From contig JAGRDI010000205.1 of NCBI GenBank assembly GCA_020432765.1, forward strand, positions 1-32,997: 32,997 nucleotides of DNA, in the 5' to 3' direction. The DNA is from Anaerolineales bacterium. Lineage in GTDB: Bacteria; Chloroflexota; Anaerolineae; Promineifilales; Promineifilaceae. The position numbers and the translations under genes are program-made. Under the pieces are notes generated by a model, which had not been told where the DNA came from, did not search any database, and saw nothing but the letters and a program-made list of their open reading frames with translations. This document shows, in pieces, positions 7,212-15,606 of this stretch; position 1 is the first letter of the stretch; the number at the start of each line of letters is the position of its first letter.

Positions 7212-9938
7212 TCAGTTACTCTTATCACGCATACGACGAATCCATTTTTCGATTTCTACTGCGAAGAAAACAACTAAGCTGGCAAGCAGCGCTATGATCA
7301 GATCGCGTGGTGTTAACGCTTTTGTACCAAAGAATTGTTGTAAAATGGGGACATAAATTAATGCCAATTGCAAAAAGAAAGTCAAACTGACAGCAATTAC
7401 CATCAGTCGGTTTGAGAAGAATCCGATCTTGAATGCAGATTCTTTATTTGAACGCAGGGCTGAAGCGTTGCCCATTTGGGCCAGTGTAAGAGTCGTGAAA
7501 ACCATCGTTTGCCATACGCCGTTCGGGTTCATTGACCAATAAATAAAACCGACACCCAATGAAACAAGTCCCATCAACCCGCCAATCCAGAGAATGCGGG
7601 ACCCTAAACCGCGACTAAAAATGCTTTCCTTGGGATCCCAAGGCGGCCGTTGCATAATGCCTTCTTCGGAGTCTTCAACAGCGAGTGCCAGACCGGGTAA
7701 TCCATCAGTCACCAGGTTGATCCACAAGATTTGTACAGCTATCAACGGCAGCGGCATACCCAGGAACGGTGCTGTCAACATGACAAACAACTCACCGATA
7801 TTGCTGGAAAGGGTATATAAAATAAATTTTCGAATATTGTCGAATATGGTACGTCCTTCCTCAACGGAAGAGACGATTGTAGCAAAATTGTCATCCAATA
7901 GCACCATGTCGGCTGCTTCTTTGGATACATCCGTGCCAGTAATGCCCATCGCCACACCAATATCAGCTTTTTTGAGGGCAGGTGCATCGTTGACGCCATC
8001 ACCCGTCATGGCTACGATCTGGCCTTTGTTTTGCAACGCTTCTACAATGGTCAATTTATGTTCAGGTGATACACGTGCAAAGACAGAGACGTCATCGACT
8101 TTTGCTTCTAGTTCAGCTACCGACATATGGGTTAAGTCGTGGCCGGTTAGAAGATTATTGTTATCAGTGATCTTGAGATTGTGGGCGATGTTGAGGGCAG
8201 TCAAGGGGTGGTCGCCAGTGATCATAATTGGCCGTATGCCCGCCATGCGGGCTTGCGCGACGGAGTGGCGCACCTCAGGACGGGGTGGATCGATCATACT
8301 CACCAGTCCAACGATGATCAGGTTGTTTTCAACAGTTGTTGCATTGATTTTTTCCGGCAGTTCTTCAAAACCCTTAAAAGCAACCCCTAAAACACGTTGG
8401 CCTTGTTTCGCTTTGCGTGCATTGGCCGCATTGACTCGCGCCGTCATTTCTGTATCCAACGGCACAATCTCAGTTCCATTCCAGATGCGGTCGCTTACCT
8501 CCATTAAACTGTCAACCCCACCCTTACAAAATGCGACAAAAGGCACATCACGCCAGGCCTCTTCCAGATTATCTTTGTTGACATTGGTGCGATGGATTGT
8601 GGTCATGCGCTTGCGTTCAGATGTGAATGGAACTTCGTCAACACGCGGCAGTTCTGCTTCCAGTTCTTTTTTTGTATAACCAAATTCTTGAGCGGCCATG
8701 ATGAGTGCTCCCTCAGTGGGATCACCTAATATTCGCTCAACACCATTTACATCTTTTTCAAGAATCGCATCATTACACAAGGCACCTGCTTTTATTAAAA
8801 GGCTTAAGGTGCGTTCTTGTGGTGGTTTTCTGGCGTCCAGGTCTGCATCAAATACAGAACCTTTGCTGCTGAGTACCGTTTCGATGGCTTGAGAACGGCC
8901 GACCACATCGAGCAATTTAACCGTCATACGGTTTTGGGTGAGGGTGCCGGTTTTATCGGAACAGATAACTGTGACAGAGCCTAAGGTTTCAACTGCTGGT
9001 AAGCGCCGGATAAGGGCGTGGCGTTTGAGTAAACGTTGTGAGCCCAGCGCCAGGGTGATGGCGACTACAGCCGGTAATCCTTCGGGAACGGCCGCAACTG
9101 CCATGCTAATACCAATCAGGAACAAGTCGGCTAAATTTTCACCGCGCAGCAAGCCCAAAACTATCACGAGCGCGATAATGAACAAGGCGGCAACTGCCAA
9201 AACCTTTCCAAGTCCATCTAGCCGCTTTTGTAAAGGGGTTTGTTCATTTTTTACGCCCTGGATAAGGTCCGCAATTTTGCCTAACTCAGTACGCATCCCC
9301 GTTTCAGTGATGATTATTTGGCCACGACCGTAGGTGACTGTTGTGCCCATAAAGACCATATTGTGACGGTCTCCAATTGCCGTGCCTGTACCTGCTTCTA
9401 ATCGGGCTATATCTTTTTCAACGGCGACTGACTCTCCGGTGAGGGCAGATTCTTCAACTTTTAGATTCGCATTTTTAACGATACGGCCGTCTGCGGGAAC
9501 TAAACTGCCTGTTTCCAACTTAACCACATCACCCGGTACCAATTCAAGTGCCGAAATCTCTTCGGTGCGTTTGTTGCGGCGTACCTGGACAGTTGGTACT
9601 GCTAATTTTTTTAAGGCCGCAACAGCTTGTTCTGCACGATATTCCTGAGAAAAGCCAATGACCGCATTTAAAACCACAATTGCCATAATGATAATCGCAT
9701 CTTCATGTTCTCCGAGGAGAAATGAGACGACTGCAGCGATGATCAAAATGACGACCATAAGCTCTTTAAGTTGGTCCCATAACATTAGCCAGGGGCTTTT
9801 TCCACCTTTGTCAACAAGTTCGTTTAAGCCATATTTTTCAAGCCGGCGTGTCGCTTCTGCATCGGACAAGCCGGTTTCGAGGTTTGTTTGCAGCTCATCA
9901 ATTACCTGATCAGCTTCAAGATAGTACCAATTGCTCAT
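7212..9938 (-). CDS. Calcium-transporting P-type ATPase (P2A family)
   Basis: At 908 residues with about ten membrane helices, this pumps cations out of the cytoplasm at the cost of ATP. The actuator motif TGES is at 167-170, the phosphorylated Asp is D328 (CSDKTGTLT), and the hinge motif is [21 protein letters not shown]. Residues matching the two Ca2+ sites of SERCA are kept: Glu in VPEGLP (M4, 285-289), Asn and Glu in SSNIGE (M5), and Asn, Thr and Asp in NLVTDGLP (M6). Ca2+ is therefore the best substrate prediction, although some PacL/PMA-like relatives move Mn2+ or Na+. An AAGGG ribosome site lies about 10 bases before the ATG. The gene is monocistronic. Confidence 0.95.
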   Translation of the reverse strand: MSNWYYLEADQVIDELQTNLETGLSDAEATRRLEKYGLNELVDKGGKSPWLMLWDQLKELMVVILIIAAVVSFLLGEHEDAIIIMAIVVLNAVIGFSQEYRAEQAVAALKKLAVPTVQVRRNKRTEEISALELVPGDVVKLETGSLVPADGRIVKNANLKVEESALTGESVAVEKDIARLEAGTGTAIGDRHNMVFMGTTVTYGRGQIIITETGMRTELGKIADLIQGVKNEQTPLQKRLDGLGKVLAVAALFIIALVIVLGLLRGENLADLFLIGISMAVAAVPEGLPAVVAITLALGSQRLLKRHALIRRLPAVETLGSVTVICSDKTGTLTQNRMTVKLLDVVGRSQAIETVLSSKGSVFDADLDARKPPQERTLSLLIKAGALCNDAILEKDVNGVERILGDPTEGALIMAAQEFGYTKKELEAELPRVDEVPFTSERKRMTTIHRTNVNKDNLEEAWRDVPFVAFCKGGVDSLMEVSDRIWNGTEIVPLDTEMTARVNAANARKAKQGQRVLGVAFKGFEELPEKINATTVENNLIIVGLVSMIDPPRPEVRHSVAQARMAGIRPIMITGDHPLTALNIAHNLKITDNNNLLTGHDLTHMSVAELEAKVDDVSVFARVSPEHKLTIVEALQNKGQIVAMTGDGVNDAPALKKADIGVAMGITGTDVSKEAADMVLLDDNFATIVSSVEEGRTIFDNIRKFILYTLSSNIGELFVMLTAPFLGMPLPLIAVQILWINLVTDGLPGLALAVEDSEEGIMQRPPWDPKESIFSRGLGSRILWIGGLMGLVSLGVGFIYWSMNPNGVWQTMVFTTLTLAQMGNASALRSNKESAFKIGFFSNRLMVIAVSLTFFLQLALIYVPILQQFFGTKALTPRDLIIALLASLVVFFAVEIEKWIRRMRDKSN

Positions 9939-10109
9939 GGGTGTAGCCCTTTTTAATATCGAGTGGATTATTATTCAATCGTGGAGCGCCGCAGCGCAAA
10001 TCGTCGGTTTGATGATTCCGAAATTGTAATAAAGCAATTTCTGTTGTTGAATCTCATAGAGTTTAGCACATTTTTATGTTTGAAAGGAATGTCAGGTTTC
10101 ACCTGAATA

Positions 10110-10138
10110 TGCACAGAACGGCTTACATTCAGTATAAT
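10110..10138 (+). promoter_or_regulatory. Promoter for the PIG-L gene (TGCACA-N17-TATAAT)
   Basis: TGCACA (10110-10115) and a perfect TATAAT (10133-10138) are separated by 17 bases. The -10 box overlaps the upstream in-frame ATG at 10137, so that ATG would not be transcribed and the start at 10167 is preferred. Confidence 0.55.
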
Positions 10139-10166
10139 GGATAAAAAATGGAGACTCAAACTAACT

Positions 10167-10895
10167 ATGACCACAGTTTATATTCCTAAACGTGCGATGT
10201 TTATTTTTGCGCACCCTGATGACATTGAATTTGGCGTTGCCGGTACGGCCGCATTATGGGCAAAAAATGGCAGCGAGATCACCTATGTTGTCATTACTGA
10301 TGGTAATGTCGGTAGTCATGAAGATGGCATGACATCGGAAAAACTGGCTGAGATTCGCCGTGCCGAACAAACGGCCGCTGCAAAGGTCGCGGGTGTCAAC
10401 GACTGTATCTATCTTGGATACCATGACGGTTTTTTGCAGCCAACCCTTGAACTCCGTAAAGAGCTTGTGCGGTTGATTCGCAAATTTAAGCCAGATGCAG
10501 TCGTTTGTGGCGATCCAACAAATTATTTCCCTGCGGATAACTACATCAATCATCCTGACCATCGTGCTGCCGGACAGGCGGCGTTGGATGCAGTTTTTCC
10601 GGCTGCTGAAATGACTCTGCTTTATCCTGATTTAGCTGCTGAAGGGTTGGTTGGGCATAAAGTCTCATATGTTTTTGTTTCCTTCTCAAGTCAGCCTGAT
10701 TACTATGTTGATATTAGTGATACAATTGACATAAAGATAAGTGCATTGCTTGAACATGCCAGCCAGCTCGGTGAGTGGAATCCGGCTGATATGATACGAC
10801 AATGGAGTTCAGGGACCGGAAAGAAGGTTGGCTTTGATTACGCCGAAGCTTTCCGGCGCATTACGCTGAAAACGCCTGAAACCGTTCTTGAATAG
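10167..10895 (+). CDS. PIG-L/LmbE family zinc-dependent deacetylase
   Basis: This protein of 242 residues belongs to the GlcNAc deacetylase-like fold. The zinc motif AHPDD (H16, D18, D19) follows the first strand, and NHPDHRAAG supplies the third metal ligand and catalytic region. Substrates of the family include GlcNAc-PI, mycothiol/bacillithiol precursors (MshB, BshB) and lincosamide or glycopeptide intermediates; the sequence does not tell which. An in-frame ATG at 10137 would add ten residues but lies inside the -10 box TATAAT, so I start at 10167 (MTTVYIPK), with GGAG 13 bases upstream. An HTH regulator follows after 8 bp and is probably co-transcribed. Confidence 0.9.
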   Translation: MTTVYIPKRAMFIFAHPDDIEFGVAGTAALWAKNGSEITYVVITDGNVGSHEDGMTSEKLAEIRRAEQTAAAKVAGVNDCIYLGYHDGFLQPTLELRKELVRLIRKFKPDAVVCGDPTNYFPADNYINHPDHRAAGQAALDAVFPAAEMTLLYPDLAAEGLVGHKVSYVFVSFSSQPDYYVDISDTIDIKISALLEHASQLGEWNPADMIRQWSSGTGKKVGFDYAEAFRRITLKTPETVLE

Positions 10896-10903
10896 GATAG
10901 TCC

Positions 10904-11377
10904 ATGAAAACCGGTAGTAAATACGGGCCACTATTTGAATATTTGCGTAACAATCTTGCAGAAGAGGTTACGTTGAGTTTTTTACAGATTGAGGAGATTT
11001 TGCAACGGCCGCTGCCTGCCTCAGCACGCTCACAATCAGTATGGTGGAGTAACCGGCGCAGTGGTTTGCAAGCAGCCGCCTGGATGGATGCTGGCTTTCG
11101 AGTTATGGCGATAGATTTAAATGACGAAAAAATAACCTGGCGCAAAACTAAAGTTGCCTATCAAGTTAAGCGTGATGGCGATGTGGTATTGTGGGATGGT
11201 GAACTGATTCATGGTTTGCGCCAGCATATGGGTATGTCACAAGCCGAATTTGCCCAAGAATTAGGTGTGCGTCAACCCACCATCAGCGAATGGGAAAATG
11301 GCGTCTATTTGCCCAAACGCTCGACCTCGAAATATTTGACACTTATCGCTGAGCGTGCGGACTTTCAATATGAATGA
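10904..11377 (+). CDS. DUF7662-like domain plus XRE-type helix-turn-helix regulator
   Basis: The protein has 157 residues. Its N-terminal part (about 5-82) reads as the small domain often annotated DUF7662: YGPLFEYLRN, then LSFLQIEEIL, LPASAR, VWWSN, AAAWMDAGFRV and ITWRK. That domain name is from memory and needs a profile search. The C-terminal part (about 100-155) is a clear Cro/CI-type HTH: LRQHMGMSQAEFAQELGV, then RQPTISEWENG. It probably binds DNA; the first domain may sense a ligand or bind nucleic acid, which is unknown. Only 8 bp separate it from the PIG-L stop, so it may regulate that gene. The ribosome site is weak, which fits translational coupling. Confidence 0.82.
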   Translation: MKTGSKYGPLFEYLRNNLAEEVTLSFLQIEEILQRPLPASARSQSVWWSNRRSGLQAAAWMDAGFRVMAIDLNDEKITWRKTKVAYQVKRDGDVVLWDGELIHGLRQHMGMSQAEFAQELGVRQPTISEWENGVYLPKRSTSKYLTLIAERADFQYE

Positions 11378-11403
11378 TAGTTGAAATTACCTCTGGCAGC
11401 AGC

Positions 11404-11454
11404 TACACGGAGGCTTTGGGAGATTTTTTGATATTTTCCTCCTTTTTTCGTGTA
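11404..11454. repeat. Intergenic hairpin of the TCCGTGTAACTCC family
   Basis: TACACG (11404-11409) pairs with CGTGTA (11449-11454), and inside it GGAGG (11409-11413) pairs with CCTCC (11438-11442). The loop carries TTTGGGAGATTTTTT, closely similar in wording to the loop of the 4732-4832 element. It lies after the HTH gene and before a strong promoter, so it could end transcription, though no U-run follows the stem directly. Confidence 0.6.
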
Positions 11455-11519
11455 ACTCCGTTTGTTTCCCATATTCCTGCCCTTACCCGATTAATTGTAA
11501 CCCTTTTTTTGCCATTTTC

Positions 11520-11548
11520 TTGACTTTGTATACGGAAGCAAATACAAT
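11520..11548 (+). promoter_or_regulatory. Strong sigma-70-type promoter (TTGACT-N17-TACAAT)
   Basis: TTGACT (11520-11525) and TACAAT (11543-11548) have ideal 17-base spacing. The start site should fall near 11555, about 50 bases before the 63-aa gene. It is one of the best promoter matches in the window. Confidence 0.75.
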
Positions 11549-11605
11549 ACTGATGCGTTAGCGTATTATTAGTCAGAAAAAGTGAAATTAGGAGGCAAAC
11601 GACAC

Positions 11606-11797
11606 ATGGGCATTTATCTTTTAGAAACGGTAGTGCAGAAATGGGAACAGGGCAATTTGACACCCGAACAAGCGATTGGACAAATCTTGTTACATTTGCA
11701 GGCAGTCAACGGCCGTATTAACAATTTAGAACGTAGGGAGCAACGGCCGTTGGTCAACCAAAGCGAAAAGGAATCAACGGATAAAAGTGAAAAGTGA
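11606..11797 (+). CDS. Small hypothetical protein, 63 aa
   Basis: I do not recognise the family. The start is firm: a perfect AGGAGG (11590-11595) lies 10 bases before the ATG at 11606, and a consensus-like promoter is upstream. The GTG at 11582 is ahead of that ribosome site and is rejected. The protein is soluble and amphipathic-helical (LLETVVQKWEQGNLTPEQAIGQ, LHLQAVNGRINNLERREQ), with a charged Ser/Lys/Glu tail. The helical part could form a coiled coil or a partner-binding helix pair. It contains two ACGGCCGT copies within 42 bp. ClpS follows but has its own probable promoter. The strong expression signals suggest an abundant small protein. Confidence 0.75.
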   Translation: MGIYLLETVVQKWEQGNLTPEQAIGQILLHLQAVNGRINNLERREQRPLVNQSEKESTDKSEK

Positions 11798-11804
11798 CAG
11801 ATGA

Positions 11805-11838
11805 GTAAAGTTGTATGGTTGATAGCGTGCAACTTTAC
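11805..11838 (+). terminator. Hairpin after the 63-aa gene
   Basis: GTAAAGTTG (11805-11813) and CAACTTTAC (11830-11838) form a perfect 9-bp stem with a 16-base loop, 8 bp after the stop codon. No T-run follows, so it may be a weak terminator or an mRNA-stabilising hairpin. Confidence 0.5.
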
Positions 11839-11864
11839 CTGCCTGCCATTTCATAAAAGGCAAT

Positions 11865-11894
11865 TTGTTATTTCTGGCAACCTTAGCGTACAAT
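11865..11894 (+). promoter_or_regulatory. Probable clpS promoter (TTGTTA-N18-TACAAT)
   Basis: TTGTTA (11865-11870) and TACAAT (11889-11894) are spaced by 18 bases and lie 22 bases before the clpS ATG. This would allow expression independent of the small gene upstream. Confidence 0.45.
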
Positions 11895-11915
11895 TGACCG
11901 CGAAGGTTAGCATTA

Positions 11916-12239
11916 ATGGAAAACGTCTGGTTACAAATTACCGAGCAGGAAACTGAGCGTCAACTAGATACCCACCTGGAGGATGCTCTAGAGCCATCGT
12001 GTCGTGTTCTTATTCACAATGATAACGTGACACCCTATGATTTTGTTATCCTGATTCTGCAGCGAATATTCAAACTTGAACTTATCGACGCAGAACAAGT
12101 GACCTTGATCGCGCATACAAGCGGCATGGCATATGTGACAACCTTACCGTGTCCTGAAGCCAAACGCCGTGTAGGCAAAGCCCATTTTGCTGCCAGCCTG
12201 GAAGGGTTCCCACTCACCTTTTCTATTGAACCGGAATAA
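11916..12239 (+). CDS. clpS: ClpS-like adaptor of the Clp protease
   Basis: This protein of 107 residues matches ClpS in length and pattern. ClpS binds N-degron residues and hands substrates to ClpA/ClpC. The signature VLIHNDNVTPYDFVILILQRIF corresponds to the family's V-L-HNDD-TP-EFV segment, and LIAHTSGMAYVTTLPCPEAKRRV follows the usual H-x-x-G and T-x-E-x-A-x-x-K layout. In this copy the Asp pair is Asn-Asp-Asn, and Cys-Pro-Glu replaces the typical Thr-x-Glu, so binding preference could differ slightly. No clpA or clpC is in the window. It precedes an aminotransferase by 99 bp, with a hairpin-rich gap between. Confidence 0.85.
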   Translation: MENVWLQITEQETERQLDTHLEDALEPSCRVLIHNDNVTPYDFVILILQRIFKLELIDAEQVTLIAHTSGMAYVTTLPCPEAKRRVGKAHFAASLEGFPLTFSIEPE

Positions 12240-12247
12240 CAAGCTCT

Positions 12248-12300
12248 CAGCATTTCAGCTGGTCAGCTAGTCAGCAAATGGCTGAATTGCTGAAACGCTG
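12248..12300. repeat. Intergenic imperfect palindrome built of TCAGC words
   Basis: CAGCATTTCAGC (12248-12259) and GCTGAAACGCTG (12289-12300) match at 11 of 12 pairs. The interior is made of repeated CAGCTGGTCAGCTAGTCAGC-type words. It fills the gap between clpS and the aminotransferase and may form a cruciform or an RNA hairpin; no U-run is present. Confidence 0.6.
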
Positions 12301-12338
12301 ATTAGCTGACTGCTTACCAAATCAAGGAGCTTTAAAGA

Positions 12339-13661
12339 ATGTCTGATTTGTATCCAGCCGGCCCATTGGGGCAGGCGATCATTGAGCGTGATCAGGCCTC
12401 ACTCTCACCCTCGTTTACTCGTGAATACCCATTGGTTGTAGATCATGCCCAAGGGTCTGAAATTTGGGATGTCGACGGCCGTCGTTATGTTGATTTTATG
12501 GCCGGCATTGCCGTGATGAATGTGGGTCATCGTCATCCAGCCGTTGCAGAAGCCGTCAAAAAACAAATTGAAAAGTTCTGGCATGTCTGCCTCTCTGATT
12601 TTTATTATCCGGAAGCGGTCGATTTAGCCGAAAAACTGCAAGAAATCGCGCCGATGGATGATACCCTGGTTTATTTTGGTAATTCTGGCGCGGAGGCGGT
12701 CGAAGCGGCAATCAAGTTGGCTATGTATAAAACGGGCCGCAAACAGTTTATTGGTTTTTTGGGTAGTTTCCACGGCCGTACCCTCGGCGCTTTGTCTTTC
12801 ACGGGCAGCAAATATGTGCAGCGTTCACATTATCCGTCGGCTTTACAGGTGTATCACATCCCCTATCCTAATCCATACCGGCCTATATTGCATGTGAGTA
12901 ATGGCCGTTCTTATGGGGACGTCGTCATTGATTATTTGGAAAATGAGGTTTTTAAAACGCTGGCAGACCCAACTGATTTAGCTGGTATTCTTGTTGAACC
13001 GATTCAAGGAGAAGGTGGTTATGTCGTGCCTGCGCCCAATTTCTTCCCACGCTTGCGTGAAATATGTGATCGTTATGGCATTATGTTGATCGCCGATGAA
13101 ATTCAAACTGGGATCGGCCGTACCGGCAAATGGTGGGGTATTCAACATGAAGGCGTTGAGCCTGATATCGTTGCTTTTGCCAAAGGCGTGGGCAGTGGTA
13201 TGCCTATTGGTGGCATTATAGCGCGGCGTGACGTGATGAATTGGAAACCAGGTTCCCATGGCAGCACCTATGGTGGTAATCCGGTAGCCACAGCCTCTGC
13301 ATTGGCCACGTTGCAGGTCATTGAACGTGAAGGTTTGATGCAGCAAGCCCAAGAAACAGGCAGCTATATCATGGATGCATTGCAAGAAATTCAGACACGC
13401 CATAAAAATATCGGCTCAGTACGTGGGCGTGGTTTGATGATTGGGATTGAATTTGTAAAAGATCGCCAGACCAAAGAACGCTTTCCAGAAATGCGCAATG
13501 CTGTCATTCAGAAAGCATTTACTAATGGTTTATTGCTTTTACCATGTGGCCGTAATACGTTGCGTATGACACCAGCCTTAAACACCTCGCGCACGTTGGT
13601 GGATGAAGGGCTGCAAATATTTATGGAATCAATTGCAGCTGCAGAATTGGAAATGATCTAA
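12339..13661 (+). CDS. Class III PLP-dependent aminotransferase (GABA/ornithine aminotransferase-like)
   Basis: This enzyme of 440 residues transfers an omega- or alpha-amino group to a keto acid using PLP. Seen motifs are FGNSGAEAVEAAIKLA (phosphate-binding region, about 113-128), SFHGRTLGALSFTGSK (143-158), IADEIQTGIGRTGKWW (251-266, D253 contacting the PLP ring nitrogen) and the Schiff-base lysine K282 in AFAKGVGSGMPIGG. AAGGAG stands about 10 bases before the ATG. The family includes 4-aminobutyrate, ornithine and acetylornithine aminotransferases and broad-specificity omega-transaminases. Length and the GIGRTGKWWGIQHEGVEPDI segment favour the GABA-type group, but the substrate is open. 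The next gene is an aldolase, 219 bp away. Confidence 0.92.
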   Translation: MSDLYPAGPLGQAIIERDQASLSPSFTREYPLVVDHAQGSEIWDVDGRRYVDFMAGIAVMNVGHRHPAVAEAVKKQIEKFWHVCLSDFYYPEAVDLAEKLQEIAPMDDTLVYFGNSGAEAVEAAIKLAMYKTGRKQFIGFLGSFHGRTLGALSFTGSKYVQRSHYPSALQVYHIPYPNPYRPILHVSNGRSYGDVVIDYLENEVFKTLADPTDLAGILVEPIQGEGGYVVPAPNFFPRLREICDRYGIMLIADEIQTGIGRTGKWWGIQHEGVEPDIVAFAKGVGSGMPIGGIIARRDVMNWKPGSHGSTYGGNPVATASALATLQVIEREGLMQQAQETGSYIMDALQEIQTRHKNIGSVRGRGLMIGIEFVKDRQTKERFPEMRNAVIQKAFTNGLLLLPCGRNTLRMTPALNTSRTLVDEGLQIFMESIAAAELEMI

Positions 13662-13675
13662 TTGAAAGGGTTTCT

Positions 13676-13845
13676 ACCACAGAGATATTGAGTAAAATGA
13701 TAACTGGAGTCTGGCGAATTCTAGACATGTCAGGTTTCTACCACGAGCAGCGTGTGAACAAATTGATTATAAAACCTGACATGTCTCCTCTGGTAAAATA
13801 AAAACGCCGGTGTCCAGACGATTAGATTTTTGTGTTCTCTGTGGT
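13676..13845. repeat. Nested inverted-repeat element of about 170 bp (MITE-like)
   Basis: Three arm pairs are nested around one centre. The outer is ACCACAGAGA (13676-13685) with TCTCTGTGGT (13836-13845), perfect. The middle is CTGGAGTCTGGCG (13704-13716) with CGCCGGTGTCCAG (13805-13817), imperfect. The inner is GACATGTCAGGTTT (13724-13737) with AAACCTGACATGTC (13772-13785), 14 of 14. There is no coding frame inside. It has the look of a non-autonomous mobile element or structured RNA; no target-site duplication was identified. Confidence 0.7.
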
Positions 13846-13880
13846 GCATATTTTTAATCTTAAATAATACGAAATACGAA

Positions 13881-14795
13881 ATGGAAGATATTTTGAAGAA
13901 TAAAATTGCAGTGCTTAAGGAAAGATTGACAGGTGGTGTGGCTCCAGCGATGGCGACGCCTTTATTACCCGATAGTTATCATGTGAATACGGCCGTTATT
14001 CCCAAACTGGTCGATTTTCTAATTGATCGGGACGTTAAAGGAGTTTTTGTCGGTGGCACAACTGGCGAGGGTCCTTTTTTGGATGTAGAAGCGCGGCAAC
14101 AATTGGCAGAAGCCACTGTTTCGGCCGTGAACGGCCGTGTCGTCACAATTTTACATATCGGCGGCATGCGCACAGAAACGGCCGTTGTCCTCGCACAACA
14201 TGCTGCGACTTTGGGTGTTGATGCCATTGCCGCTGTTACACCATTTTACTATGGCATGCATGATGCCGGCTTGGCTGCATATTATCATGCAGTTGCGGCT
14301 GCTGCGCCGGAAATCCCATTGTTCTTGTATGATATCCCGCATATGGCTGTGAATGGCATTAGCCCCGCATTGGCCACACGTTTGAGTGCAGAAATTCCGA
14401 GTTTGGCTGGCATAAAATGCAGCAACCAATCGGTGCAAGCTGTGCGACGTTTGTTAGATGCCCTGCCATCGGAAAAGTTTGTGTTGATTGGCAACGAAAC
14501 GGCTGCATTAGGCGCGCTTGCCTTGGGTTGTGTGGGGATGGTGAGTGGGCTGAGTACGGCCGTTCCTGAACCCTTTGTCGGCCTGGCAAAAGCATTTGCG
14601 GCTGGTGACATAATAGAAGCGCGTCGGCAACAACTCGTCATCAATCAACTTTTGACTCATATGCCGCCTGGAGCACGCATAGGCGGGATCAAGGCGATAT
14701 TGGGTTCGCGTGGTGTGGCTGTGGGAACGGCCGTGCCAACCTTACCCATGCCTGCTGTTTCACCTTGGCCAGCAATGCAAGATTTAATTGTCTAA
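13881..14795 (+). CDS. DHDPS/N-acetylneuraminate lyase family aldolase
   Basis: This 304-residue TIM-barrel class I aldolase has the family's usual length. Known members make dihydrodipicolinate or cleave sialic acid, 2-keto-3-deoxygluconate and similar pyruvate-derived sugars. Residues seen are GGTTGEG (58-64, carboxylate-binding TT), FLYDIP (Tyr150, the proton-relay tyrosine) and the Schiff-base lysine K179 in AGIKCSN. I start at the ATG 13881 (MEDILKNK); the frame stays open to 13830, but the extra residues lie in the repeat element and match nothing. There is no clear ribosome site. Because lysine-pathway neighbours are absent and a HAD phosphatase follows, a sugar-acid aldolase is as likely as DapA. 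Five ACGGCCGT copies fall in this gene. Confidence 0.87.
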   Translation: MEDILKNKIAVLKERLTGGVAPAMATPLLPDSYHVNTAVIPKLVDFLIDRDVKGVFVGGTTGEGPFLDVEARQQLAEATVSAVNGRVVTILHIGGMRTETAVVLAQHAATLGVDAIAAVTPFYYGMHDAGLAAYYHAVAAAAPEIPLFLYDIPHMAVNGISPALATRLSAEIPSLAGIKCSNQSVQAVRRLLDALPSEKFVLIGNETAALGALALGCVGMVSGLSTAVPEPFVGLAKAFAAGDIIEARRQQLVINQLLTHMPPGARIGGIKAILGSRGVAVGTAVPTLPMPAVSPWPAMQDLIV

Positions 14796-14813
14796 AAAAA
14801 CTTTTCGCTACGG

Positions 14814-14862
14814 ATTAGCGCGGACTCCACGGATGAATCTGTGCTAATTCGTGTGAGTCCGC
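14814..14862. repeat. Intergenic repeat with interleaved inverted arms
   Basis: ATTAGC (14814-14819) with GCTAAT (14843-14848) and GCGGACTC (14820-14827) with GAGTCCGC (14855-14862) are interleaved rather than nested. In RNA they could form a pseudoknot or two alternative stems. The element sits 9 bases before the HAD gene start and could affect its translation. Confidence 0.5.
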
Positions 14863-14870
14863 AGCAAAAA

Positions 14871-15605
14871 ATGAAATTGCTTTTATTTGATATTGATGGC
14901 ACCCTAATTCGCAGCAATCGTGCTGGGCGTTTGGCAATGCAGGCTGCACTGGAGGAATTATACGGTACGGCGGGACCATTGGATACATACAGCATGGGTG
15001 GCAAAACAGATGCACGCATTATCACTGATTTACTCACAGTGGTTGGCATTCCACCTGCAAAGATTGAAGCACAACTGCCACTTGTCTATGATTGTATGGC
15101 CGGAAAAGCAGCAGAAATTTACCCCAACAAGGAGATAATGACGTGTGCCGGTGTCCCAGAACTGTTGGCTGCACTGCACTTGCGACAAGATGTCATGTTA
15201 GGTCTACTAACTGGCAATGCGCGGCCAACTGCATCACTCAAATTAATGGCTGCAGATATTAATTTCAAACAATTCCGTGTAGGTGCATATGGGTCTGAAG
15301 CTTTGGATCGCAACGTGCTGCCGGCAATTGCTATGCAACGCGCTAATGTTTTGGTTAGTACATCATCTAATCGCGCATTGGCCAATAGCGTATTGGCGGG
15401 AGAACGATTTACAGGGGATAATACAGTTATTATCGGGGATACGCCGGCTGATATTCTTTGTGCACGTGCCGGTAAAGCAGCGGCCGTTGCGGTGGCAACT
15501 GGTTGGCATGCGGCTCAAACTCTGGCAAAATATAGCCCAGATTTTTTATTCGAGAACTTGGCAGATACAAAAAGCGTTCTTTCCGCTTTACTTGGGGATG
15601 TTTGA
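14871..15605 (+). CDS. HAD-superfamily hydrolase (phosphatase-like)
   Basis: The protein has 244 residues from the ATG at 14871 (MKLLLFDIDGTL). The open frame back to 14841 would put the repeat arms into the protein, so I reject it. HAD motif I is DIDGT (nucleophile D7, acid D9), motif II is LLTGNAR (Thr), and motif IV is VIIGDTPADILCARAGKAAAVAVATG. A helical cap lies between motifs I and II (about 15-90), as in phosphoglycolate phosphatase and beta-phosphoglucomutase relatives. The likely reaction is dephosphorylation of a small phosphorylated metabolite, substrate unknown. No good ribosome site is visible. It follows the aldolase closely and may share its transcript. Confidence 0.88.
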   Translation: MKLLLFDIDGTLIRSNRAGRLAMQAALEELYGTAGPLDTYSMGGKTDARIITDLLTVVGIPPAKIEAQLPLVYDCMAGKAAEIYPNKEIMTCAGVPELLAALHLRQDVMLGLLTGNARPTASLKLMAADINFKQFRVGAYGSEALDRNVLPAIAMQRANVLVSTSSNRALANSVLAGERFTGDNTVIIGDTPADILCARAGKAAAVAVATGWHAAQTLAKYSPDFLFENLADTKSVLSALLGDV

Positions 15606-15606
15606 A

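Noticed and set aside
7594-8679. Long plus-strand open frame (361 codons) opposite the calcium ATPase
   Set aside because: It mirrors the highly conserved P-type ATPase on the other strand, has no ribosome site and gives a Ser/Arg-rich composition typical of antisense frames.
15283-15606. Upstream part of the 199-codon frame that ends at 15882
   Set aside because: It overlaps the HAD hydrolase in another frame. Only the part from 15607 is credible.
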